Origin: Thermodesulfatator atlanticus DSM 21156
GTDB lineage: Bacteria; Desulfobacterota; Thermodesulfobacteria; Thermodesulfobacteriales; Thermodesulfatatoraceae
Length of the DNA stretch: 64,000 nt
Assembly (NCBI RefSeq): GCF_000421585.1
Contig: NZ_ATXH01000006.1
Coordinates: 1-64,000, forward strand
Reading direction: 5' to 3'
This document shows positions 43,435 through 51,090 of this stretch, piece by piece. The notes under the pieces are model-generated. The model was not told the DNA's origin and ran no database searches. It saw only the letters and a program-made list of their open reading frames with translations. Position 1 is the stretch's first letter, and each line of letters starts with the position of its first letter. Position numbers and translations under genes: made by a program.

Positions 43435-45120
43435 ATGAGTCGCTTGATGGGAGTTTTTTTGGCCTTTCTCTTGCTGTTACCAGTTGGTGTATGGGCGGCA
43501 AAGCCTTCTACAGAGGAACTAATGAAACGTATTGAGGAGCTTTCCCGCGAGCTTGAGGTCTTAAAAAAACAGCTCAAAGAAGTAAAAGCCAGCCAGGAAG
43601 AACAGGCCGAAGTGGTCGAAGAGACAAGTGATTACCTGGAAACCGTAAAAAACAATATGGGGAAATTCAAAATCTGGGGCGATATCCGCACAAGAGTGGA
43701 TTCAACCAGGGCCAAAGTGGCGCCTAGCTACTGGAGTTATTTTAACGGCTTTTACTACGTGGGGGCCCCTTATTATCGTATGCTCCCTATGATTGATATG
43801 GCAGACCCCGGCCACGGACAACTTCAAGAAGGTTATAAAGAAAACGATACCATCTGGACTAACCGCATGCGCCTTAACTTTAAAGTTAATCCCACGGAGA
43901 ACGTAAATGTCAAAGTTAGGCTAGCGTATTACAAAATATGGGGGATGTCTGACGACTATGTTTCCCCTGAGCTTTTCCCATCTATGAGCAACAATTTTAC
44001 TTTTGGCGTGCGTCCGTCAGATAGTCGTCTTTACGTTGACCGTGCCTACTTTAACTGGACTAACATTGCTGATTTGCCAATCTGGATTTCTTTTGGACGT
44101 CGTCCCACCACCCACGGTGCACCGAGCCACCTGCGTGAAGGGCTTGATAAGCGTGAAGCATCTCCAGCTGGCATTAACATAGACGTACCTTTTGATGGGG
44201 CTACTATTGGTTATCAATACACCTGGCCCTGGCCTGGTAGGATCCGCTTTTGTTATGGTCGTGGCTTTGAGTCTGGCTTTAAAATGCCCATAGATCGCGC
44301 CAAGGATGATATTGATTTTTATGGCTTTGTCTGGGATGTATTAGACGACAAAGACCGTAATATGATGTTAATACTCCAGCTCTTTAAGGCCGAAGGGGTA
44401 ATGGACTTTCCGGAAGGGACCTGGGTGATGTCTAAACTTGGTCCCATGCATGTCACTACCAACCACAATCTTGGCGACATTTACGAGATCGGGGCAACCT
44501 GGCTACATAAAGTCGATATTCCTTATCTTGGCCTGGACGGAGTTGACTATTTTGTGTCATTGGGCCTTTCTATTACAGACCCGGATAAACTCGGTGCCAT
44601 GCCAGTTTATGTGTACGACTCAAATGCCCAAAGTGGGCAGGAAATGAATATGTATTACACTTTGCTTGGCGGCTTTTCTTTAGCAGATCCTTCAGCGGTT
44701 GATACCTCGACCCATACAGGTTGGGCGGTTTATTTGGGGGCCAGGATTCCTGTTCCGCAGGTTCCTGGTGGGAAGCTCGGGCTTGAATACAACTATGGCT
44801 CCAAATGGTGGATGCCCTTTATGGTGGCCACAGATGACGTTTATTTCAACAAGCTTGCCACCAGGGGCCATGTGGGTGAAATTTACTGGATCCAGGATTT
44901 GCCAGCAGGCGAAGCGCTTTCTGAATATGCTAGGGTTTTCCTACGCTTGGGCTTTCAATATTACTGGTTTAATTACAGCGGAAGTGGCTCCTGGCTCGGA
45001 GAACCCCATGAAATTAACGAGCTTGATGATATGACAGCCTACGGGCCAGCGTATTCACAGATGTTTATTCCTCTTGATCACATGTATAACTTCTACATGT
45101 CCTTTGAGGTGTTCTTCTAA
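43435..45120 (+). CDS. DUF3373 outer-membrane beta-barrel protein
   Basis: A 561-residue exported protein. A signal peptide (MGVFLAFLLLLPVGVWAA) is followed by a coiled coil (about residues 25-65, EELMKRIEELSRELEVLKKQLKEV) that may trimerise or anchor to peptidoglycan, then a long beta-rich barrel with alternating aromatic strands (NRMRLNFKVN, NVKVRLAYYKIW) and RRPTTHGAPSHLREG. It ends in MSFEVFF; the terminal Phe is the usual Bam recognition end. Family DUF3373 proteins are porin-like proteins of anaerobic sulfur bacteria. It has its own promoter and terminator, suggesting high expression. Confidence 0.8.
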   Translation: MSRLMGVFLAFLLLLPVGVWAAKPSTEELMKRIEELSRELEVLKKQLKEVKASQEEQAEVVEETSDYLETVKNNMGKFKIWGDIRTRVDSTRAKVAPSYWSYFNGFYYVGAPYYRMLPMIDMADPGHGQLQEGYKENDTIWTNRMRLNFKVNPTENVNVKVRLAYYKIWGMSDDYVSPELFPSMSNNFTFGVRPSDSRLYVDRAYFNWTNIADLPIWISFGRRPTTHGAPSHLREGLDKREASPAGINIDVPFDGATIGYQYTWPWPGRIRFCYGRGFESGFKMPIDRAKDDIDFYGFVWDVLDDKDRNMMLILQLFKAEGVMDFPEGTWVMSKLGPMHVTTNHNLGDIYEIGATWLHKVDIPYLGLDGVDYFVSLGLSITDPDKLGAMPVYVYDSNAQSGQEMNMYYTLLGGFSLADPSAVDTSTHTGWAVYLGARIPVPQVPGGKLGLEYNYGSKWWMPFMVATDDVYFNKLATRGHVGEIYWIQDLPAGEALSEYARVFLRLGFQYYWFNYSGSGSWLGEPHEINELDDMTAYGPAYSQMFIPLDHMYNFYMSFEVFF

Positions 45121-45127
45121 AGAAAAT

Positions 45128-45153
45128 AAAGGGCCTGGGCCTCCAGGCCCTTT
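45128..45153. terminator. Bidirectional terminator
   Basis: AAAGGGCCTGG (45128-45138) pairs perfectly with CCAGGCCCTTT (45143-45153) around a 4-nt loop. T-runs on both sides, better on the minus strand (TTTATTTTCTT). It serves the DUF3373 gene on + and queE on -, and it overlaps the queE stop codon. Confidence 0.8.
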
Positions 45154-45808
45154 ATACCCCGCGTTTTTCACCCCAGAGGATCTTATGAAGTTGTAACTGA
45201 AAGCGCACAGGGAGTCTTTCTTCAATTATCCAATTGGCAAGCTCTTGCGGATTCATTAGCCCCCAGGCCGGGGAAAAGAGTACCTGGGTATAAACTGGCA
45301 AATAGTAAAGACTCATTCTTTTTTTGGCCCATTCGTAATCTACCCTGTCCGCTATAACGAATTTCACCTGGTCTTTTGTGCCGAGATAAGCAAGATTTTC
45401 ATAGCGCATGTACGGAGTCATGCCCGAAGAGGGGGTTTTTAAGTCAAGTATTTTTATGACCTCTTTCGGTACTTTTCGAAGAGAAATGCTGCCATTGGTT
45501 TCAAGAAGAAGAGTTACGCCCTCTTTCAGGAAAAAATCCATGAGATCATAAACATTTTCCTGTAAAAGTGGTTCTCCACCGGTTATCTGGACATAAGGGA
45601 TTTTGCCGGCTTTTTCCCAGTGTCTGACTATTTCTTCAATGGAAATGAAGTTTTTACTTGGTTTTTGGGCATAAGAGGTGTCACACCAGTTGCACCTCAG
45701 GTTACAACCAGAAAGTCTTACGAAAAAAGTCGGGATACCAGCGAGGGTTCCTTCTCCTTGCAGACTTACAAAAATTTCAGAGACATCAAGGACTTTTTCT
45801 TGGGGCAT
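45152..45808 (-). CDS. queE: 7-carboxy-7-deazaguanine synthase
   Basis: A radical SAM enzyme that turns 6-carboxytetrahydropterin into 7-carboxy-7-deazaguanine for queuosine. VSEIFVSLQGEGTLAGIPTFFVRLSG is followed by CNLRCNWCDTSY with the CxxxCxxC cluster; ITGGEPLLQE is the second family motif. I start at ATG 45808 (MPQEKVLDVSEI), right after the queD stop; the longer frame reads into queD. queD-queE is an operon. Confidence 0.94.
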   Translation of the reverse strand: MPQEKVLDVSEIFVSLQGEGTLAGIPTFFVRLSGCNLRCNWCDTSYAQKPSKNFISIEEIVRHWEKAGKIPYVQITGGEPLLQENVYDLMDFFLKEGVTLLLETNGSISLRKVPKEVIKILDLKTPSSGMTPYMRYENLAYLGTKDQVKFVIADRVDYEWAKKRMSLYYLPVYTQVLFSPAWGLMNPQELANWIIEERLPVRFQLQLHKILWGEKRGV

Positions 45809-45809
45809 A

Positions 45810-46181
45810 TCACTCAGCAAGATATGAGGCACAGGAGCGTTCAGTCTCCCATACGGAAACACGTACAAGCTTTACCGGATACGGAGCGAGTTTTTCTTTA
45901 AGGTTTTCAAAAATGAAGCGCGCGATATTTTCAGAGGATGGATTTTTGTCTTGAAAAGCTGGGTGCTCGTTTAGATCGCGATGATCTAATTCCTCAAGGA
46001 CTTCTTTAAGAAAGCGTTTTAAGTCTTTAAAATCAATCAGGACGTGTATTTCGTTAAGCTCTGTGCCGCAAACAGCGATTTCTACTTTCCAGTTATGGCC
46101 GTGAGGGCGTTCACAGGCACCAGGGTAATTGCGCAAATAGTGTGCTGCTGCAAATTCATCTTTAACGGTGAGTTCAAACAT
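45810..46181 (-). CDS. queD: 6-carboxytetrahydropterin synthase
   Basis: Makes 6-carboxytetrahydropterin from dihydroneopterin triphosphate for queuosine. The 123 residues have zinc ligands H14 (FAAAHYL), H27 and H29 (PHGHNW) and the catalytic C23 (GACERPHGHNW), plus LDHRDLNEH and WETE. The start ATG 46181 is used; upstream in frame lies only tRNA sequence. It follows tRNA-Cys by 11 bp, so it may be read from the tRNA promoter. Confidence 0.95.
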   Translation of the reverse strand: MFELTVKDEFAAAHYLRNYPGACERPHGHNWKVEIAVCGTELNEIHVLIDFKDLKRFLKEVLEELDHRDLNEHPAFQDKNPSSENIARFIFENLKEKLAPYPVKLVRVSVWETERSCASYLAE

Positions 46182-46192
46182 AGGAAACACCT

Positions 46193-46268
46193 TGGAGGCG
46201 GCGCGGGGATTCGAACCCCGGAATAACGATTTTGCAGACCGTCGCCTTAACCGCTTGGCTACGCCGCC
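46193..46268 (-). tRNA. tRNA-Cys (GCA)
   Basis: A full cloverleaf on the minus strand: acceptor GGCGGCG with matching CGCCGCC, D arm GCCAAGCGGTTAAGGC, anticodon GCA in GGTCTGCAAAATC, and T arm GGGGTTCGAATCCCC. The discriminator is U73, the identity base for Cys, followed by an encoded CCA. 76 nt including CCA. Confidence 0.93.
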
Positions 46269-46278
46269 TCTGTTTTGT

Positions 46279-46355
46279 TGGTGGCGGCGCAGGGACTCGA
46301 ACCCCGAACCTTGCGGATATGAGCCGCATGCTCTCACCAGTTGAGCTACGCCGCC
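46279..46355 (-). tRNA. tRNA-Met (CAU, elongator-type)
   Basis: Cloverleaf with acceptor GGCGGCG/CGCCGCC, D arm GCTCAACTGGTGAGAGC, anticodon CAT in TGCGGCTCATATCCGCA, T arm GGGGTTCGAGTCCC, discriminator A73 and encoded CCA. The pattern fits elongator Met; the tRNA-Ile2 (lysidine) form is less likely. It sits 10 bp upstream of tRNA-Cys, and both share the same acceptor stem. Confidence 0.9.
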
Positions 46356-46398
46356 ACGCTCTTTAAAATGTTCTCGATTGTGACGCTCTTGTCAAGCC

Positions 46399-47319
46399 TT
46401 AAGCGCGCCCCAAATAAAAAAGATAAGTCTCGCCTTCTTTTAAGGCCTTTGGATTTTTGAGGGCAAGAAAAAGGCTTTTGGTCTCAAAAGGAAGCCGAAA
46501 GACTTCAAGATACGGGGCTTTTTCTTCGTTTATCTTCTGTCCGTTAAGAAGGGCTCTTATCTTTTCTTTGCACTCTTTTGAGTCTTCACGAAGAAGGGCT
46601 TCTTCTGTCGGGGGAAGGCTTATCTTACCCAGCTTTTGAGCTTGGGGGTCAAAGTCAAGAAAACTTTCTATTAATTCGAGTTGGTCTGAGACAATTTTAT
46701 TGGAAGGAAGTTCGTCAATGAGGCCAATAAGATGGGCAAAGGCAAGCATTCGTTCTTTTAAGTTTGGAAGTTCATGGCTTGTTTCTTTGCCCTCGATAAC
46801 CCAATCTGGAAAACGCCTGATGGTAGGATCATGCCCTACGATAAAGTCTGCAAGCCTTTCGGCGTGGGACTTTAAATCCTGATATTCAAAGTCGAGTTCT
46901 TCCAGACGCTTGTCTAGGTTTTGGGCAAGTTGCAAAATGATGCGTGCCTGAAGGTCAGGGTTGGGCTTATCTTGTTCTTTGCCAAGGATCTGGGCCTTGA
47001 TCTCTGAGACGGTTTCTTCAAGAACTTCGGGTCTTGTCTTGAACATGGCTACGTTTTCAGGCCAGCGCATCATCTGCCCCCATTCTTCGTAAGAGGCTAT
47101 TAGCCTTTGAAACCAGGGGAGCTTTTCGCCAAGGGGCGGGGGTGTGATGATTTCAACTAAACCTTTTTTGATTAAATCTTCTACCGGGCCCTTTGGTTTT
47201 TCCTCTGTGGGTTGTAAAAGAATAATTTTATCAAAGGCTGCAAGGAGAAGGCCTGCAAGGTCAAGCCGCAAATGTGTTTGGGGTGCTAAGATGGCTTTTA
47301 ATTCCAAAATTTCCTCCAT
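46399..47319 (-). CDS. Conserved-looking protein of unknown function
   Basis: A 306-residue soluble protein, no signal peptide, rich in charged helices (LEELDFEYQDLKSHAERLADF). I recognise no family. It contains a well-ordered WPENVAMFKTRPEVLEETV segment, HDPTIRRFPDWVIEGKE and a hydrophobic N-terminal stretch (HLRLDLAGLLLAAFDKIILL). ATG 47319 is chosen over TTG 47328; GGAAG lies before it. It is in the same orientation as the tRNAs and divergent from the peptide-binding protein. Confidence 0.65.
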   Translation of the reverse strand: MEEILELKAILAPQTHLRLDLAGLLLAAFDKIILLQPTEEKPKGPVEDLIKKGLVEIITPPPLGEKLPWFQRLIASYEEWGQMMRWPENVAMFKTRPEVLEETVSEIKAQILGKEQDKPNPDLQARIILQLAQNLDKRLEELDFEYQDLKSHAERLADFIVGHDPTIRRFPDWVIEGKETSHELPNLKERMLAFAHLIGLIDELPSNKIVSDQLELIESFLDFDPQAQKLGKISLPPTEEALLREDSKECKEKIRALLNGQKINEEKAPYLEVFRLPFETKSLFLALKNPKALKEGETYLFYLGRA

Positions 47320-47366
47320 GTCTTCCAATTTAAGTTATTTGTGCCAAAATTAACGGGAGTTTAGCT

Positions 47367-48953
47367 ATGAGGAAAGTCTTTTTAATCATATTTGCGCTTT
47401 TTGTGTTTGCGTTTCCGGCAAAGGCCCAGGACTATGGCGATGCTCTGGTTATAGGCTCAATTGGTGATGCGAGCATTCTTATCCCTATGCTTGCCACGGA
47501 TGCTCCGAGTCACGAGGTAGCAGGTCTTATTTTTAACGGCCTCGTTAAATACGACAAAAATCTTAATCTTGTTGGGGACCTGGCAGAGCGATACGAGGTA
47601 ACCAACGGCGGCAAAACGATTACTTTTTACCTTCGTAAGGGTGTCAAATGGCACGACGGAAAGGAATTTACCGCTCAAGACGTGCTTTTTGGCTTCAACC
47701 TCATTCGCAATCCCAAGACCCCTACGGCTTATGCCGGCGATTTCCTGGAAGTAGAAAAAGCAGAAGTCCTTGGGAAATATATCTTTCGGGTGCATTATAA
47801 AAAGCCCTTTGCTCCTGCCCTTGGTTCCTGGGGGAATTTGGTAGTGCTTCCCAAGCATATCCTTGAGGGAAAAGACATTACCAAAACAGACTTTGGCAGG
47901 CATCCTATCGGCACAGGGCCTTTTATGTTTCAGTCATGGCGTCCGCAGGAAAAAATCGTCCTCAAGGCCTATGACAACTATTTTCAAGGTCGGCCTTACC
48001 TTAATTACATTATCTTTCGTGTAATTCCAGATCCAACGACCATGTTTATGGAACTTAAAGCAGAAGGGATCGATTGGATGGGGCTAACCCCTCTTCAATA
48101 TGCCCGTCAGACTAATTCTCCGTCTTTCTTGGCCCGTTTTAATAAATATCGCTATCTTTCATTCTCATATACCTACCTGGGTTACAATTTGCGCCATCCC
48201 TTGTTTAAAGACAAACGCGTGCGTCAGGCCATCTCCTACGCTATTAACAAGCGAGAGATTATAGACGGGGTGCTTTACGGGCTCGGGGTAGAGGCCACCG
48301 GACCTTATAAGCCTGACACCTGGTTTTATAATCCCCATGTAAAGCGCTATCCCTACAATCCTGAAAAGGCCCTGGCCTTGTTGCATGAGGCAGGCTGGCG
48401 GGATACCGATGGCGATGGCATCCTTGACAAAGACGGAAAACCTTTTGAGTTTACCGTGCTCACCAACCAGGGGAATACTTCCCGCCTTTTAACCGCGCAG
48501 GTGATCCAATATCGCCTGGCCCAGATAGGTATTAAGATGCACATTCGCACCGTGGAGTGGACGGCATTTATCAAAGAATTCATTGATAAAAGGCGCTTTG
48601 AAGCGGTAATTCTCGGCTGGACCACTTCCACCGAGCCAGATGTCTACGATATATGGCATTCAAGTAAGATTAAGCCGCCAGGGCTAAATTTTATTGGCTA
48701 CAAGAACCCTGAAGTTGACAAACTTCTTGAAGAGGGTAGGCGCACGTTTGATAGAGAAAAGCGCAAGAGGATCTATTTTCGCTTTCAAGAAATTTTGGCA
48801 GAGGACCAACCTTATACCTTTCTATACGTGCCTATGAGTCTCCCCTGTATTCACAAGCGTTTTAAAGGTATAAAACCTGCGCCCATTGGTATCTCCTACA
48901 ATATTGAACGCTGGTGGGTTCCCAAAGACCAACAGAAATACCTTATGCCTTAG
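47367..48953 (+). CDS. Peptide/oligosaccharide ABC transporter substrate-binding protein (family 5)
   Basis: An exported solute-binding protein (528 residues) with a signal peptide (MRKVFLIIFALFVFAFPAKAQ) and no lipobox. The family 5 pattern is clear: DLAERYEVTNGGKTITFYLRKGVKWHDGKEFTAQDV, PIGTGPFMFQSW and KDKRVRQAISYAINKREI. A calcium-like loop (DTDGDGILDKDG) occurs in many members. Peptide binding is most likely. No permease or ATPase genes are adjacent. Its end overlaps the convergent ttuA by 11 bp. GGGAG precedes the ATG. Confidence 0.9.
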   Translation: MRKVFLIIFALFVFAFPAKAQDYGDALVIGSIGDASILIPMLATDAPSHEVAGLIFNGLVKYDKNLNLVGDLAERYEVTNGGKTITFYLRKGVKWHDGKEFTAQDVLFGFNLIRNPKTPTAYAGDFLEVEKAEVLGKYIFRVHYKKPFAPALGSWGNLVVLPKHILEGKDITKTDFGRHPIGTGPFMFQSWRPQEKIVLKAYDNYFQGRPYLNYIIFRVIPDPTTMFMELKAEGIDWMGLTPLQYARQTNSPSFLARFNKYRYLSFSYTYLGYNLRHPLFKDKRVRQAISYAINKREIIDGVLYGLGVEATGPYKPDTWFYNPHVKRYPYNPEKALALLHEAGWRDTDGDGILDKDGKPFEFTVLTNQGNTSRLLTAQVIQYRLAQIGIKMHIRTVEWTAFIKEFIDKRRFEAVILGWTTSTEPDVYDIWHSSKIKPPGLNFIGYKNPEVDKLLEEGRRTFDREKRKRIYFRFQEILAEDQPYTFLYVPMSLPCIHKRFKGIKPAPIGISYNIERWWVPKDQQKYLMP

Positions 48954-49848
48954 CTTCTGCCTTTAGTTTACATACAAAACAAGGAGAAGATACCGAAGGC
49001 TCACCACAAAACTCACAGGTAGTAAGGGGTTTTTCCAGGAATTCTTCTACGCGTTCGTTAAAAATAGGATAGACCTTGCGCAGATAGTCCATGTAAAAAC
49101 GAATTTTGGTCCCAGGCATGCGTTTTTCAAGCTCGTCCATTATTTCGGCATAGACCAAACGCGTGGCCTCTGGAGAAAGAGGGCAACGTTCTTCCAGAAA
49201 TTCGATGTTTTGTCTTCTAGCGTATTCTTTTATCTCAAAAGAGGTGAATCGGCAAAGAGGCTTTGCCTTTTTAACAAAGCCATTTCCTTCAGGAAGCACA
49301 GGATACTTCCTGGCTAGATACTTTAAGTGCCAGTTGATGGTGTTGCCAAGCAGAGAGGAGGCCTCGTCATCAAGGTTATGACCGGTGACGATAACGTCGA
49401 ATTTATTCAGACGTGCAAAACGATTGAGCAAGTATCGTTTAATGCTTCCGCAAAGAGAGCAATATTTTTGGGTCCGAGCCTTGAGATCGGGGATACTTAT
49501 TCCTGTTTCTTTTTTTAGGGAAACCACGTGGAGGGTCTTTCCTATGTTTTCGGCAAAATTTTCTGATACCCGGCGCGAAATAATAGAAAAATCTTCAATG
49601 CCAAGATCTATAAAGACACCTTCTGTGTCGAAACCAAGATTGGTAAGGGCTTGCCAGAGAGCCAGGCTGTCTTTACCCCCGGAGATGGCCACCAGGACTT
49701 TAGCCGTTTTGGGAAACATCTTAAATTTTTTGATAGTACGCTCAAGGTATTCCTCGAACCATTCTTTAAAATGTGCATCACACAATGGCAGGCGGTGGTG
49801 AGGGATAAAGATATCTGCTTTTTTACGACACTTCCGACAACGCGCCAT
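48943..49848 (-). CDS. ttuA: tRNA 2-thiolation enzyme TtuA-like
   Basis: A PP-loop ATPase that activates tRNA position U54 for sulfur transfer, stabilising tRNA at high temperature. The order: an N-terminal zinc module (C4, C7, C23, H26), SGGKDS at 56-61, the 4Fe-4S ligands C130, C133 and C222 at the same numbers as Thermus TtuA, GHNLDDEA at 156-163, and a C-terminal zinc ribbon (CEFC and CFVC). All parts are intact. The sulfur carrier TtuB is not seen. The nearby tRNA genes have a normal T54. It starts inside the upstream gene. Confidence 0.9.
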   Translation of the reverse strand: MARCRKCRKKADIFIPHHRLPLCDAHFKEWFEEYLERTIKKFKMFPKTAKVLVAISGGKDSLALWQALTNLGFDTEGVFIDLGIEDFSIISRRVSENFAENIGKTLHVVSLKKETGISIPDLKARTQKYCSLCGSIKRYLLNRFARLNKFDVIVTGHNLDDEASSLLGNTINWHLKYLARKYPVLPEGNGFVKKAKPLCRFTSFEIKEYARRQNIEFLEERCPLSPEATRLVYAEIMDELEKRMPGTKIRFYMDYLRKVYPIFNERVEEFLEKPLTTCEFCGEPSVSSPCFVCKLKAEAKA

Positions 49849-51052
49849 ATTTTGTTCGCTCCTCTACTGTCTTTTGATAAAGGTGCTTGAGAGATTTTCC
49901 CTCCCAGAGCTTTTTTTCTTTGAGTAGAAATTCATAGGGTGGTTTTAAAAGAGGTGTCTCTGGTATCGCAATTGGCAGTTTCCCTTCAATGGCTTCCTGG
50001 ACTTCTTTAAGTTCTAACGCTTCGGCATCTTTGGCCAGATAAAAGCGATTTTCAAACTCATAGATAAGTTTGTTTTTAATCAAATTTTCCAGGACATCTT
50101 CCAAGTGAAAAGGCGAACAATTAAGCAAAGACGAAATCCTAACGAGTGTAGGAGCTTCTTCCCCTTGATGAAGATGGTCGTAGATGCACAGCAGGGCCCC
50201 TAAAGCTAATAGTAGGGAAGAGGTGTCATTTTTAGTGCGGAAATGCGCAAGTATTTTTTCTTTGTAGTGTAAAACCGAGGCTATCTCTGCTCCAAGGAGC
50301 ACCAGTACCCAATTGAGCCAGAGCCAGAGTAAAAACAAAGGAATAACTGCCAAAGACCCGTAAAGTTTAGAATAAGCAACGGCTTTGGTGGTGTAAAAAG
50401 CGTAAAGGGAGGCCAAGATAATCCACAAAGTGGCTGCAATAGTTGCTCCGGCAAAAGCGGCTTTGAACTTTATCCTTTTGGCGGGAAGGTAGAGATAAAT
50501 ACCAGCGAAAAGTAACATCAAAGTGGGGATCATCCAGAATTTCAGCAGAAAAGATACCAAGCCATACCCTTTTAATCCGAGGTGGGTAAGATAAATGCTT
50601 GCACCTAAAGGAAGAGTTACAAGTATGGGGCCAAGCGTCAGTCCCATCCAGTAAACGATTATTTTTTGGAAGATAGATCTTTTTTGTTTAACCCGAAAAA
50701 TTTCATTTATAACTTCTTCAAACTGCATGAGAAGCCCGATAACCATGGTGAGGAAAAGGATCATACTGGCTGCGCCAAGAGGGGCGTGCTGGGCTTCCTG
50801 GACCAGATTAAGAATGGTTTCTTGGGCTTTGCTCAGTGCTCCAGGATTCAAAAACTGAGATAGGGCGTCGTTTATCCGGGTGGTTATTTCTTCAGCTCCT
50901 ATAAATACCTGAACAATAGAAAGGCCAAAAGCAAGCAAAGGGACAAAGGCAAAAACGGTATTGTAGGTGAGGGCCTGCGCACTCATGAGGCACTTATCGT
51001 GCCAAAAGCGCCGTAGGGTCTCTTTAAAAAGAATAACTACAGACTGAGACAT
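49823..51052 (-). CDS. YihY/virulence factor BrkB family membrane protein
   Basis: A 409-residue membrane protein with about six helices in the first 275 residues and a long cytoplasmic tail. The family pattern is KDRCL-like SAQALTYNTVFAFVPLLAFG near the N terminus and YSKLYGSLAVIPLFLLWLWLNWVLVLLGAEI at the end of the membrane part. The tail (about residues 290-409) has a winged-helix-like part (APTLVRISSLLNCSPFHLEDVLENLIKNKL). The once-proposed RNase BN role is not supported. The end overlaps ttuA by 26 bp. Function uncertain. Confidence 0.85.
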   Translation of the reverse strand: MSQSVVILFKETLRRFWHDKCLMSAQALTYNTVFAFVPLLAFGLSIVQVFIGAEEITTRINDALSQFLNPGALSKAQETILNLVQEAQHAPLGAASMILFLTMVIGLLMQFEEVINEIFRVKQKRSIFQKIIVYWMGLTLGPILVTLPLGASIYLTHLGLKGYGLVSFLLKFWMIPTLMLLFAGIYLYLPAKRIKFKAAFAGATIAATLWIILASLYAFYTTKAVAYSKLYGSLAVIPLFLLWLWLNWVLVLLGAEIASVLHYKEKILAHFRTKNDTSSLLLALGALLCIYDHLHQGEEAPTLVRISSLLNCSPFHLEDVLENLIKNKLIYEFENRFYLAKDAEALELKEVQEAIEGKLPIAIPETPLLKPPYEFLLKEKKLWEGKSLKHLYQKTVEERTKYGALSEVS

Positions 51053-51090
51053 AGCCTTATCCTAAGGCCATGTCTCGGTCTTGGCAATCT

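Noticed and set aside
46182-46337. N-terminal extension of queD
   Set aside because: The extra residues are a reading of the two tRNA genes; the family starts at the ATG at 46181.
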